A stretch of DNA of 64,000 nucleotides from Calliopum simillimum (taxonomy: Eukaryota; Arthropoda; Insecta; Diptera; Lauxaniidae): positions 116,450,897-116,514,896 of the forward strand of contig OX638370.1 in assembly GCA_951812925.1 (NCBI GenBank). Reading direction: 5' to 3'. The stretch's first letter is position 1. Each line of letters begins with the position of its first letter. The position numbers and the translations under genes are program-made. This document shows positions 54,505 through 64,000 of the stretch, one piece after another. Under the pieces are notes generated by a model. It searched no databases. It was given only the letters and a program-made list of their open reading frames with translations, and was not told where the DNA came from.

Positions 54505-56856
54505 ATGTCTTCAAGCAATGCACTAGCAATGATTGAAAAATTGATCGGAAGGGATAACTACAACACGTGGAAGTTTGCCATTCAGACATATCTCCAACAC
54601 GAAGAATTATGGAGTTGTGTTGAGGGAACCGGTAATGTTGATGCTAAGCTCGACATGAAGGCCAAGGCGAAAATTATTCTACTTATAGATCCCATCAATT
54701 ATGTGCATGTACAAGAAGCCAAAACATCTAAGGAAGTGTGGGAAAATCTAGCCAAGGCGTTCGATGATAAAGGGTTAACACGCAGAGTTGGTTTGTTGAA
54801 AGACTTAATTACTACCACATTAGAAAATTGCCAAAATATAGAGGAATATGTGAACAAAATCATGTCAACGGCACACAAACTAAGAAACATATCATTCGCT
54901 GTAAATGATGAGTGGCTAGGTACGCTACTTTTAGCTGGCTTACCCGAAGTTTATAAGCCTATGATAATGGCGTTAGAAAGTTCTGGTGTACCGATAACCT
55001 CTGATGCAATCAAGACTAAGCTCCTGCAAGATGTCAAGAGCTTCGGGTCTGCTGTGTTCTATGTGAATAAAAATTATGGCAACAAAGTAAAAGATGATTC
55101 TCCGAAAACTGAAAAAGTGTACAAAGGCCCACGGTGTTTCAAGTGCAATAAACATGGGCATATATCTAAGAACTGCAAATCCAAGAAGGAACAAAGTTCC
55201 AGTAAGGAATCTGGATACGTTGCAGTGTTTTCAGCGACAACAAGCAATGATGGTGGCTGGTATATTGATTCGGGGGCATCCATGCACATGACAATGAAAC
55301 ATGACTGGCTCTATGATGAATCATCACCTCCGATTGCAAGTATTAGAATTGCCAATGATAAAATGCTTCCGGTTAAAAGTGTGGGCAAAGTAAACATAAA
55401 TGTTGTTGGAATAGATGGTAATATAAGAACCATTCAGGTTAAAAATGTCTTATATGTACCAGAATTGACAAACAATCTTTTATCTGTTAGTCAGATGATT
55501 AATAATGGATGTTCTGTACAGTTTAATAATAGTGGCTGTAAAATATTCAATAAGGATAATCAAGAAGTTGCAGCAGCAAAACTCATTAAGAATATGTACC
55601 GGCTTGTTACGCATAGCATACCAGCATACATCTGTAAATCGAATGAGTCTGATTATTACACATGGCATCAGCGAATGGCACATTTGAATCTGCAAGACTT
55701 AAATAAACTAACAGAATGCACCAAAGGAGTTGATTTTATTAAGAACAAAAATAAAATAATTTGTGAATTTTGTCAAGAAGGAAAACAACCCAGGTTGCCG
55801 TTTCCAACAGGAGGTTCCCGTGCTATGCAACCTCTGGAGTTAATACACTCTGACGTCTGTGGACCGATGGAAGTGAAATCTTTAGGAGAAGCTAAATATT
55901 TTCTTACCTTCACAGATGATTATACCAGGAAAGTATACGTTTATTTCCTAGTTAATAAGTCAGATGTATTGACTAAATTTAAAGAATTTAAAGCCTTAGC
56001 TGAAAACCAGCTTTCCCTTAAAATAAAATGTGTTCGGACCGATAATGGTGGAGAGTATTTGAGTAAAGAGTTCTCCGATTATTTAAAGAATTCTGGAATC
56101 ATACATGAAACCTCAAATCCATATACGCCACAGCAAAATGGCCTCGCCGAGCGTATGAATCGCACGTTGATGGAAAGAGCACGCTGTATGCTAATTAATG
56201 CCAATTTACAGAAACATTATTGGGCAGAAGCCGTATCAACAGCTGCATACATTACTAACCGTTGTCCAACAAGTGCACTGTCATATTTAACGCCTGAAGA
56301 GAAATGGTCTGGAAGAAAACCTGATATTGGACATTTTAAAATTTTTGGGTGTGACGCTATGGTCCATACGCCAAAAGAAAAACGTCAGAAATTGGACCCT
56401 AAGGCAAGTAAATTTATTTTTATTGGTTATTGTGAGAATACCAAAGGTTACAGACTTTTCAATCCAACATCAAAGAAAATAGTTGTAAGTAGAGATGTTG
56501 TATTTCTTGAAAATTTATTGAAAAGGAAATATGTAATGGTACCACTGTCAAATAATTCCGATGGTAAAATTGAAAATGTGGACATAAATACGCAGACAGA
56601 ATCATCTAGTTCAGATGTACAAATCAATGAAGAAAGTAATATAAATAATATGTCTGATGCTAGCGAAAGTGATGATTCTTTTCATTCTGATGATGGTTCT
56701 GCGGATATTCCTGAAAGAAAAAACGAAGCAGTTCAAAGTGGCTATAATACCAGATCTAAAACCAGAAAGTTAATACTTGAACCAAATTCTTTTTTGTGTC
56801 AGCAAAAAGATCAAGATCATTCTGACATACCGAATACTTATACTGAACATAAGTGA
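54505..56856 (+). CDS. Copia Gag-protease-integrase polyprotein, truncated before RT
   Basis: 783 aa from ATG 54505 (the frame is open further upstream only from a TTG). In order: a Gag UBN2-type region (about residues 1-190, with NYNTWKFAIQTYL and the LAGLPEVYKPM block); a CCHC zinc knuckle, CFKCNKHGHISKNC (about residue 211); an aspartic protease with the D-S-G-A motif (WYIDSGASMHMT, about 250-265); an HHCC-type pre-integrase zinc region (WHQRMAHLN ... CEFC); and an integrase core with HSDVCGPM, TDNGGEY and the NGLAERMNRT glutamate, i.e. D, D and E all present. The C-terminal part is a Ser/Asp-rich linker with YNTRSKTRK. The frame then stops at TGA where reverse transcriptase should begin. 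Acts in virus-like particles; cannot complete reverse transcription alone. Confidence 0.93.
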   Translation: MSSSNALAMIEKLIGRDNYNTWKFAIQTYLQHEELWSCVEGTGNVDAKLDMKAKAKIILLIDPINYVHVQEAKTSKEVWENLAKAFDDKGLTRRVGLLKDLITTTLENCQNIEEYVNKIMSTAHKLRNISFAVNDEWLGTLLLAGLPEVYKPMIMALESSGVPITSDAIKTKLLQDVKSFGSAVFYVNKNYGNKVKDDSPKTEKVYKGPRCFKCNKHGHISKNCKSKKEQSSSKESGYVAVFSATTSNDGGWYIDSGASMHMTMKHDWLYDESSPPIASIRIANDKMLPVKSVGKVNINVVGIDGNIRTIQVKNVLYVPELTNNLLSVSQMINNGCSVQFNNSGCKIFNKDNQEVAAAKLIKNMYRLVTHSIPAYICKSNESDYYTWHQRMAHLNLQDLNKLTECTKGVDFIKNKNKIICEFCQEGKQPRLPFPTGGSRAMQPLELIHSDVCGPMEVKSLGEAKYFLTFTDDYTRKVYVYFLVNKSDVLTKFKEFKALAENQLSLKIKCVRTDNGGEYLSKEFSDYLKNSGIIHETSNPYTPQQNGLAERMNRTLMERARCMLINANLQKHYWAEAVSTAAYITNRCPTSALSYLTPEEKWSGRKPDIGHFKIFGCDAMVHTPKEKRQKLDPKASKFIFIGYCENTKGYRLFNPTSKKIVVSRDVVFLENLLKRKYVMVPLSNNSDGKIENVDINTQTESSSSDVQINEESNINNMSDASESDDSFHSDDGSADIPERKNEAVQSGYNTRSKTRKLILEPNSFLCQQKDQDHSDIPNTYTEHK

Positions 56857-57115
56857 ATATAATCAAAGCTCAATATGCTTAAACATCGACAATCAAAGTG
56901 CGATTGCAGTCATCAAAAATATAGACTACCACAAGCGATGCAAGCATATTGACATAAAATATAAATTTGTCAAAGAAAAATTTCAAGAAAAAGAAATAGA
57001 TCTAAGTTATGTTTGCACTAAGGAGCAATATGCTGATATATTTACAAAAGCTCTTCCAAAAGACAGGTTGCAGTACTTAAGAAGAAAATTGGGTGTACAT
57101 TTGTTTCCCAATTAA
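56857..57115 (+). pseudogene. Remnant of copia RNase H C-terminus
   Basis: In a different frame from the polyprotein (+1 relative to it), about 85 residues keep the end of a Ty1/copia RNase H: L-N-I-D-N-Q-S-A-I, H-K-R-C-K-H-I-D-I-K-Y and D-I-F-T-K-A-L-P, ending at TAA. It has no start of its own. The junction with the polyprotein lies near 56850-56870. All of reverse transcriptase and most of RNase H are absent, and the deletion shifts the frame. Confidence 0.85.
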
Positions 57116-57201
57116 ATGTATCAACAAGTAAATATTCATTTAAATTATATTATGTACTTTACATAAAATTGAAATGCAGTAAGGTTTTAATTTGATGGGA
57201 G

Positions 57202-57376
57202 TATTGAAATTAGTTAAAATTATAACCTGCTACTGATTTCTACTTGTATAGTATTTTATGTATTCAACTTGTATTGTTTTATTGTTTTCTGTCATATAGA
57301 AAATTTTCATTCAATTTTTAATTCTTCTCTGGAATAAACGTTTTTCTTTTCTAATAAAACTATTAGTTTTTCATTA
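57202..57376 (+). repeat. 3' LTR
   Basis: 175 bp, same sequence as the 5' LTR as far as I can see; preceded by the purine tract TGATGGGAG. Confidence 0.92.
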
Positions 57377-57621
57377 AATTTGTCATTATATGCAATATAT
57401 CTCTCATCAAAACGCTTCAAAACCATAATTTATCCATACTGTGGCTAAAATGTCACAAACGTGGCAATTTGGTCACACTTGTAGTTGATCTACATAAAAG
57501 GTGAGTTTTCAGAGTGTGTTTACACAAGATAGCATGAAGAAACTTGCAAAAATCAAAAAAATGATCTGCCAATTTTACAACTCAAAAAAGCACAGTTATC
57601 TAAGAATCACCCATATAGAAC

Positions 57622-58069
57622 TTAAAAAATCTTGAAAAACCGCACTTTAAGTTTAGGATTTCTTAAAAGCCAGAAGCGATAGATTCATTCTTTTACTGGA
57701 TTCGTATTCAACTTTGAAATGTCCACTGAGAATGGCTTTTTTTGTTTCTCTTCTAAATTTACGTCAAGCGTGTGAGGTAACAAGTCGCTGGGCGCTCGTT
57801 CGATGCGTTCATTTTAGTCGATTATTGAATTGAAATTGATTAAATAAGATTTAATTTGTGTTAATTAGTAAGAAATTTTAATCCAACCAACAAAATAGTT
57901 GGACGATATTGTAATAGATTAAGTAAAATGGAGTTAGTACAACATGGCAACACCAGCAAACAGCTATCACTGCAATCAGCTGTTCATCACACTGAGGTGT
58001 GTTGGGATGATTATAACCTCAGTGTCGACAGAAAATATTGTCATTCCGGCGGCGAGTCAAGGCGGTAAG
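57622..58069. other. Intergenic
   Basis: No exon or RNA gene recognised. Confidence 0.3.
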
Positions 58070-58553
58070 CATAGTAGTTAGAGGTATTTAGCTAGAAAGG
58101 TATAGAGCTATACCGATACTGTGAAGGTGGTAAACATAGTAGTTAGTAGCATTTAGTTAGAACAGCATTGAGCCAAGCCGATACTGTAAGTGCGGGACGA
58201 AGAGTAGAAAGCCTTTTTGGTCATTGTTTATTTGTTCGTATTGAGCTATATCGATACTGCGAAGCCGGAACGGGGAATAGAGTGATAGTCGGGATAGTTA
58301 ATTTGGCGATTCGTTCTTCCTAGTGTTTCGGCACTTGTGCGAAGGGTATGGCACTAAATTTTGGTCGCTGTGTTCTCGCTTACATTGAGCTATGCTGATA
58401 CTGTAGAGTTGGAGCGGACAATAGAGTGAATAGATTGATAGTCGGGATAGTTATATTGGCGACTCGTTCTCGCTAGTGTTTTGGCACTTGTGCGAAGAGG
58501 ACGGCACTAAACATTGGTCGTTGAGTACTCGCTTGTATTGAGCTATGCCGATT
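58070..58553. repeat. G/C-richer tandem repeats
   Basis: Two ~75-bp units (GTAAGCATAGTAGTTAG... and GTAAACATAGTAGTTAG..., ending CCGATACTGTRARG) are followed by two ~145-bp units from 58263 and 58405. The larger units share GATAGTCGGGATAGTTA, TTGGCGA.TCGTTC, GGCACTTGTGCGAAG and TTGAGCTATGC. All units share a GAGCYATRCYGATACTG end. More G/C-rich than the neighbourhood; no continuous reading frame. Confidence 0.6.
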
Positions 58554-60790
58554 GGATACGGCATTCATTCATATCAACTTGATTATGAACTCCACTGCAG
58601 TAGTGACTAATAGTGTCACAAGAAAATTAATGCATTCGTATGTTATCAAACATGGCTTTCTACTTAATGAACCAGCTGAAGAAGTGAATTTTACAAGGCA
58701 ATAGACTTTCATCTGAAGCAGGTTATGACAGACGTAAACTCATAAACAACTGAAAAAAGCTATTCGCGGAGGAAACCTTAGGATCTGCAAAGTCTGCAAG
58801 CAAGTCAAAGTCATTAAAAATTAACGCATTCTACTTATATGATTCATAATGGTCAGAGGCGTCTCTTAAACTTATATGAATGTTCATATAGCATGTTTAT
58901 AATGTCGTTTCTGTTTTATTTCACTCATTTTTTATGATACTGTACACTGCTGCCGATCGTCAGCATAGACATTTGATGAGCTACACAAACGATCAAAGTG
59001 AATTGGAAGTTAAAAACACAAAAAAGTTATTAATAGCAGCCGCAAGATTATAGAGTGCAGATGCATTAAATGTGAGTGCAGCAATTGCAACGTTTTCAAT
59101 TATTTACAAGAAAAAAATCAGTTTTTTTTACTCTGAACTTTGTATACTTTTCAAGATCAGCTGCAGTTCAGCATGTTAAGTTTGATAGCATCAGCATGAT
59201 GATCAACGTCACTGCTGTTGAGTATTTTAATCATTAAAGGGAATTGCATGCAGTTTTTTTGTTTTCATTTCTTTGTCAATTATTTGTCTACTGCATTCTT
59301 CAGCTGTCAGTCCGGAGATCAAATACGATGGCGTAGCGTAGATTATGATCGCACCATGATCACAGCACTGTTTTGCTTCAGCGCAGTGTATTCAATAGAC
59401 AGTAAGATGAAAATATACTAGACAGGGGCTTAAGTACACCGGGTAGAGCTGCCACGGTGCTGATGATTTCCGTATGAGTGCTGTATGTTTTATTAAGATT
59501 GATCGCGCAGTGCAGCGTAAAAGTAACAAACTTGAACTTGAGGAAAAGTGTTTTGCAATAAGATGTTTTTGCTATATACTTATAGGCAATTTTGAACAAT
59601 AGTTTTCTTACATTTTGGGAAAAATTTAAAAAAGAAATGGAAAAATTACTAAAAAATTGAAATAAAAATTTGGAAACTCTACAAATGTCAGTAAGCACTC
59701 CAAAAGTCATAAGTCATAATATGCTTTTTTTTGTTATTCAACACTAGAGATTGACTCAAATTATTGAAAATAAACCCATTAATAAACAAAAGTCTAAATA
59801 AATTGCTGTTGTCATGTGGTGTATAGATATATTATACTAAGAAAAAAGAGCCATAGAAATGTCAGCAATAACAATTATTATTTCAGCCATATGTCATACA
59901 AACAATATAGTATGTTATATTGACTTTGTATTGTTTTTCATTATCTTGCATTTCTCATTCATATAGAAAACCACAAAAACGTAACTTAACAGCATGTTTT
60001 CATTTTGTAAAATTTTTATTAAAATAAAGGCAAAATTTGAAATGAAAACCTATCTCCTCCATTGGTATTAGTAGCCTTCACAGAAGTAAGTCGACTTCAT
60101 GCAGTGTGACGACATACGGTGGTGCTGTGCTTCATGTTGTGCGAGAATTGACCACAATCGACATGAACGGAGATTTTCAGCAATCCATTTTTTTAATTGG
60201 AGTTTAATTGGTAAATTGGGACATCAAGCTGTGCGCTGGCGAGTAAGCGGCACTGTTGCTTTGGTGTGAACAGTTGGAGAAATGACGGGGGTGGCCGGCC
60301 GTAGTAATAATTGGTTAGGTGTAAAATTTCTACAAGTTTTTTTTTTTGGCTCTTAATTTTTATGTTGCATTTTTCCGCATTTAAAGTAAATTTATTTAAT
60401 AGCTTTATTTTAAGGCAGTTTGCACATTTATTTTAACTTTTGTATTGTTAGTTTATGCTGACTTTAACTTAAAATTTATATTCTAAGAAAAAATTAAAAC
60501 TGAAAAATTTACTTATTAGTTTTGGATCTTTAAAATCAAATTCGTCAAATACTTTTTTTGGCCTATCACTTTAGATTTCAATTAAAATGTTTTTTGTCTA
60601 TAAATTAATGCGAGAGACAGACATTTGTCGTACCTTTTTTACTATGTTAGAAATAGAGCATGACTTTGAATTATACACCATTAGAAAGTTATTTGTGTGT
60701 AAATGTGTACAAAGTTAAAATTATATCAATGTTTTGCCATTAAGCCTGTTAAAATTTCATTACAAGGAGAAAGACAAAAAGCTGACTGAC
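58554..60790. other. Intergenic, nothing recognised
   Basis: A+T-rich with isolated G/C-richer patches (60060-60300). A ~110-bp fragment at 59620-59730 resembles the repeat at 28016-28560. No exon supported. Confidence 0.3.
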
Positions 60791-60802
60791 ACTGACTTCC
60801 TG

Positions 60803-60830
60803 TTTTTTTTTTTTTTTTTTTTTTTCTTTT
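60803..60830. repeat. Poly(T) tract
   Basis: Run of about 25 T. Confidence 0.8.
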
Positions 60831-60959
60831 CGTTTCACAGAGCTTTTCTATTTTGTACCTTATAGCAAAAAAAGTACCAAAACAGTCCAAAAAGTACCAA
60901 GTTGCTCATTTGTTGCCAAGTTTTGACCATGGGGCAGTTCTAGTTCAAATTAAATGATA

Positions 60960-61040
60960 AAAAACTTTGATCGTAGTGGTTTTTTGGCGGAAGAAAAGCA
61001 TTTTTTCGACAACTAAATGTCAAAAATCTAATGAAGTATG
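60960..61040 (-). repeat. Dispersed repeat, inverted partner of 51360-51432
   Basis: See the words quoted for 51360-51432; the match covers about 55 bp. Confidence 0.55.
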
Positions 61041-61249
61041 TAGTTTTATAAATAAATGTCTTACTACGAAACATTGCCTTGAATTCAAATTTATACTTCG
61101 AAAAATAAATCAAAGTCATTTAAAAGTTTTACGTATGTGTTAAACTGATTAAATTTTCTATGCAACTAAGTGGTGTATTAATATTAAACAGAATCGCCCA
61201 ATGGTCAAAATTCGAAAACAAATGTATTAAATAATTTTGGATAGAGTTT

Positions 61250-62026
61250 TAGTAGGGGAAGAGTGCCGCCTGTGGGCATGGGCCCCGAATTGGTTCGAGT
61301 GTGGGCACCCCTCTGTTTTTATTTAAATCGTGTGTTTTACTGAAATATCATCGTGGATGCCATCATTACAAATTTAAATGGTGTTCTAATGCTTTTTTAC
61401 GCTTTTTAAGTGGAAAGAAAAGAACCAATAGGCCCTTAAAAGATATCGTAGAAAAAAGCTCTTTTCATTAAGTGTGGGTGTTAAGGTGGCCTACCACTTT
61501 GCAAAAAATATCGGTATTGAGTTTCCAGACAAGCGGGTAGAGGAGCAGATGGTGGTCATTGATTAGTACAAAAAATGCTTGGCAAAAGAGCAATGTCAAA
61601 AAGGCTATTGACGCCGAAAAAAATCAAGTCTGGTTATAGGGCAACAAGCTTGATGATTCGATCCAGACGTTTTCAGTGTCGCTGATTTTGTTGAAGCCGT
61701 TGAGCAGAATTTGTTGAATTTGTACGAGTCAATGTTTACAAAATAAATTAATTTTGCTTTCTTCTCCATTTGATTGCGTTTAATTTCATATTTTCATAAT
61801 TTTAGCCGATTTTCGAAGGGTGCCCACAACCGACCCAAAGATAATCACTTCACTATATTTTGATATAATTTTTCCAACTGACGAAATCCATTTACTTTTT
61901 TTACCAGTAGTTAGCTAAGGTCTCTAGCTTTCCATTGATAGTTACATGTCATTATAATATATATTTGGTCAAAAGTTATGACTCCAAAATGAAAAGGTGT
62001 CCACACCCGGCTCTATTCCCCTACTA
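61250..62026 (+). mobile_element. Degenerate pogo/Tigger-like DNA transposon
   Basis: Ends are TAGTAGGGGAAGAGTGCCG and CGGCTCTATTCCCCTACTA, inverted over about 20 bp; TA at both borders fits the TA duplication of this superfamily. Repeated GTGGGCA/TGCCCAC words lie just inside. At 61484-61610 the plus strand encodes, across stops, V-A-Y-H-F-A-K-N-I-G-I-E-F-P-D-K, which resembles the helix-turn-helix DNA-binding region of pogo-type (CENP-B-like) transposases. At 61656-61745 another broken piece reads D-P-D-V-F-S-V-A-D-F-V-E-A-V-E. The DDE catalytic core is gone. 777 bp; inactive. Confidence 0.5.
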
Positions 62027-62269
62027 TTTTGTTGGTGATATTTTTTAAGCGATTCGTAAGCATCATTTTCATCAGCAAAATCGACATAATTTTATTTATG
62101 ACGTTAGTTTTGCAACAAAAAATAATAACTCGAAGAAGGGTTCGACAAATTCCTTCAACAAAACTATTATGCAACATTTTTGTCTTTTAACTTTTTTGCA
62201 AAATTTCTCCTCTCTTTTCGAACTTTACAATCATTTTTGACATTGTCAAAATCTTCAGAAATTCCCCTG

Positions 62270-62985
62270 TCGGAAGAACATAAACCGGTTACAAAAAAAA
62301 CCGGTTGGAAACGTAGTTAAAAAGCAACCGGTTTGAAACTGGTTTAAATTATATGCAGCAAAAGCCACTTTGACTTTAATTTTTAAAATTTAATCTCAAA
62401 TTTTTTTTCTAATTTTTTTATTTTCCTTGCTGAGATTGTCAAATTATCAAGAAATTCAATTCATTTTCACAATATTTTTTTTCTTTAAGCTCCTATTTAA
62501 TTTTCATTAATGTTCTAACATAGATTAATACTAATTCTAAGTTATTTTTTATTATTTATTATACGTATTATTAACAGTTTAATATGTGTCTCTGAAACTT
62601 GAGTTCCCATATGAATCTCCAATGAATGTTTCAATTAAATTGAAAACTTATATATTATTGAAGTTTTTGTAGTGGAATTGCAACTACTTAACTAGTTTTT
62701 AAACCAGATTTGGTCAATTGACTATTTACCAATTGAAAAAATATCAATTTTAAACCAGTTGAAAATATATGCAATGTAGGGCAATTAACTATTTACCGAT
62801 TTAAAATAAACCGGTTTTAAACCAGTTGAAAATATATGCAGAGAAGGACAATTGCCCTGCCCCTATGACATCGTCATGTTCAATAAACTAGTCTCTTGCA
62901 AGGAAAAAAGTCAAAATTTCAACCGGTTGTGGTTGAAAAAAAAGTAGTTTTAAACCGCTTTTAAACCAGTTGAATTTCCTATAGG
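62270..62985. repeat. Repeat block with five AACCGGTT palindromes
   Basis: AACCGGTT occurs at 62283, 62299, 62326, 62809 and 62921, with many half-related AAACCAGTT/AAACTGGTTT words between. A ~73-bp unit ending AAACCAGTTGAAAATATATG is duplicated (about 62680-62765 and 62768-62842). The outer parts are roughly inverted (AAACCGGTT... against ...TTTAAACCAGTTG). Probably a foldback-type element. AACCGGTT is also the consensus site of the Grainyhead transcription factor. Confidence 0.6.
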
Positions 62986-63029
62986 GTCTTTACAATGTCA
63001 ATACAGTTAAAGTTTGTGGAATTTTTGCC

Positions 63030-64000
63030 AAATATCAACATATCAAATGAGCATTTGAAGCAAAGTAAGCAAACAACAACTTCAAAAATTGCATTCATTA
63101 GTACGTATATTTTGTAATAAGTATTTTACAAATCGGCTTGTTATGGCACTCGGCACACACACAAGTTCTATTTCAATTCAATTAGTTGTTTGTTTAGTAC
63201 GAAAGAAAAATTCTCGAATTCAACTTCTCAAATACCCTCTTTGCCACAAATTGTTAACTAAACACAAATAGACAAACTTACACACACACACAGAGAGAAA
63301 CGTAGACTTTGTGTATAAACTGTTATCCTCTTGCAGAAGGCTTGATTGCGCTGTATTCTGGTCTAGTCTGCACATGCTTGACAAGCAAAAGACTCAAATT
63401 GTATGGAGTAGAAAAGATGGTTCGGTATTCGTCGTCGTCATCATGGCATGTATGTCAAGTCAAATTCCTAAGCTGCTTTTACTCACTTCAATTGTGTTGA
63501 GTGTAGTCTCTGTATGTGTGTGTGTGTGTATGTTTGTGTGTTTGTGAAGTATGTGTCATGTCAAAAGCTCAGCTCAGCTCAGGTTAACATTTTCAAGTAC
63601 GGGTACAAAAAAGGTACATGCACACATGAGAAATTCATATCTACAATATTTGTGTACAGATTCCAAATGCCTGTTATGTCGTGCAACATATTGTGCATAT
63701 TGTACGTATACGTTGAGAAATATACGTACGTTATGTTTACGTAGTACATGTCTACGTTACAATCTGCCAAATTGTAAATTCACATTTCAAAGTGTCATGT
63801 TGGAAATATTTTATTTGCGAATTACACTAGTTTACAGCAAAAATGTGATCTGGTTGCCACTATGAAATTCTTATGTAAAATGACTCCCTGATTCCGAAAA
63901 TAACTATATTTTTTTTTTCTACGGAGGCGTTTTCTAGAAATCCCCCTTTTCCTGTTTTTGAAGGGGGGGGAAAATATGATCTCATATAATCACATATATC
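63030..64000. other. Intergenic end of window
   Basis: CA and GT microsatellites (63281-63292; 63513-63545) and short overlapping frames of low quality. No gene recognised. Confidence 0.35.

Larger units (their letters stand above)
54203..57376 (+). mobile_element. Copia-type LTR retrotransposon, internally deleted
   Basis: The LTRs at 54203-54377 and 57202-57376 are 175 bp each and identical as far as I can see by eye, begin TATTGAAATTAG and end TTTTTCATTA. Direct flanks are AATTT (54198-54202) and AATTT (57377-57381), a perfect 5-bp target duplication. The primer site GGTTATGAGCCCAG (54378-54391) is complementary, with one mismatch, to the anticodon-arm region of initiator tRNA-Met, the half-tRNA primer known for copia. 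A purine tract TGATGGGAG abuts the right LTR. Total 3174 bp against about 5 kb for intact copia elements: gag, protease and integrase remain, reverse transcriptase is missing. Identical LTRs mean a very recent insertion. Confidence 0.95.
52358..57621. mobile_element. Terminal inverted repeats around the copia and foldback block
   Basis: GTTCTATATGGGTGATTTTC at 52358 (continuing AGATAACTGT) is inverted at 57590-57621 (ACAGTTATCTAAGAATCACC, CATATAGAAC), 32 bp with a few mismatches. Within it the word GTCACAAACGTGGCA occurs at about 52553, 52961 and 57448, with a variant at 53113. I read this as one older inverted-repeat element, 5.3 kb now but about 2.1 kb before the 3.2-kb copia inserted. Confidence 0.5.

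Noticed and set aside
59218..59421. 67-codon frame starting near TTTAATCATTAAAGG
   Set aside because: No supporting features; overlaps another weak frame on the other strand.

Overview
The window looks like nuclear DNA of a higher fly (Brachycera); I cannot name the species. The evidence is A+T-rich sequence, short GT-AG introns, TATA boxes and AATAAA signals, a copia-type retrotransposon primed by an initiator-tRNA half, and many foldback and MITE-like elements. There is no bacterial or viral gene organisation.

The host genes form one tandem family. Eight two-exon genes encode small secreted proteins of the MBF2 family (often annotated in flies as 'probable salivary secreted peptide'). Three lie on the minus strand (gene A at <1-492, B at 5691-6345, C at 7024-7480) and five on the plus strand (D 12449-12886, E 16619-17055, F 21385-21808, G 32299-34145, H 39261-39684). 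Each has exon 1 = signal peptide plus about 40 residues with an aromatic-Gly motif. A phase-0 intron follows, and exon 2 = the 'I-T-A-I ... G-G-x-G ... I-Y-G' half. I assembled the spliced genes by reading across the introns; E and F are close paralogues, G and H are a second pair, and A-D are divergent. B has a repetitive C-terminal tail. Three further weak, MBF2-like reading frames without a visible exon 1 (18472-18660, 14970-15164 and, least certain, 9457-9684) may be decayed family members.

Everything else is repeat-dominated. Left third (1-23 kb): a 100-bp tandem array, a foldback at 1818-3001, an hAT-type MITE with perfect 8-bp target duplication (3556-4012), a tRNA-derived SINE (4910-5063), a 138-bp satellite, tandem blocks, a retroviral-type tRNA-Lys primer-binding site (13120) and an hAT-like element (18766-19872) carrying a nested foldback. 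Middle (23-39 kb): a foldback with minisatellite arms, a 1.2-kb GGATGTTTTT array, a nearly perfect 1.5-kb hairpin (35297-36804) and, directly beside it, 1.8 kb of (TTCATTTA)n. Right (39-64 kb): no clear host gene apart from H; it holds foldbacks at 43386-44366, 45017-46130 and 53260-54029, and a copia element (54203-57376) with identical LTRs and an AATTT target duplication. The copia body has lost its reverse transcriptase. A pogo-like relic (61250-62026) and a repeat with five AACCGGTT motifs (62283-62928) follow.

The genes probably act independently as secreted products of a birth-and-death family. Nothing in the sequence shows an operon or pathway. The most unusual structural content is the density of long inverted repeats, several of which would form long hairpin RNAs if transcribed.
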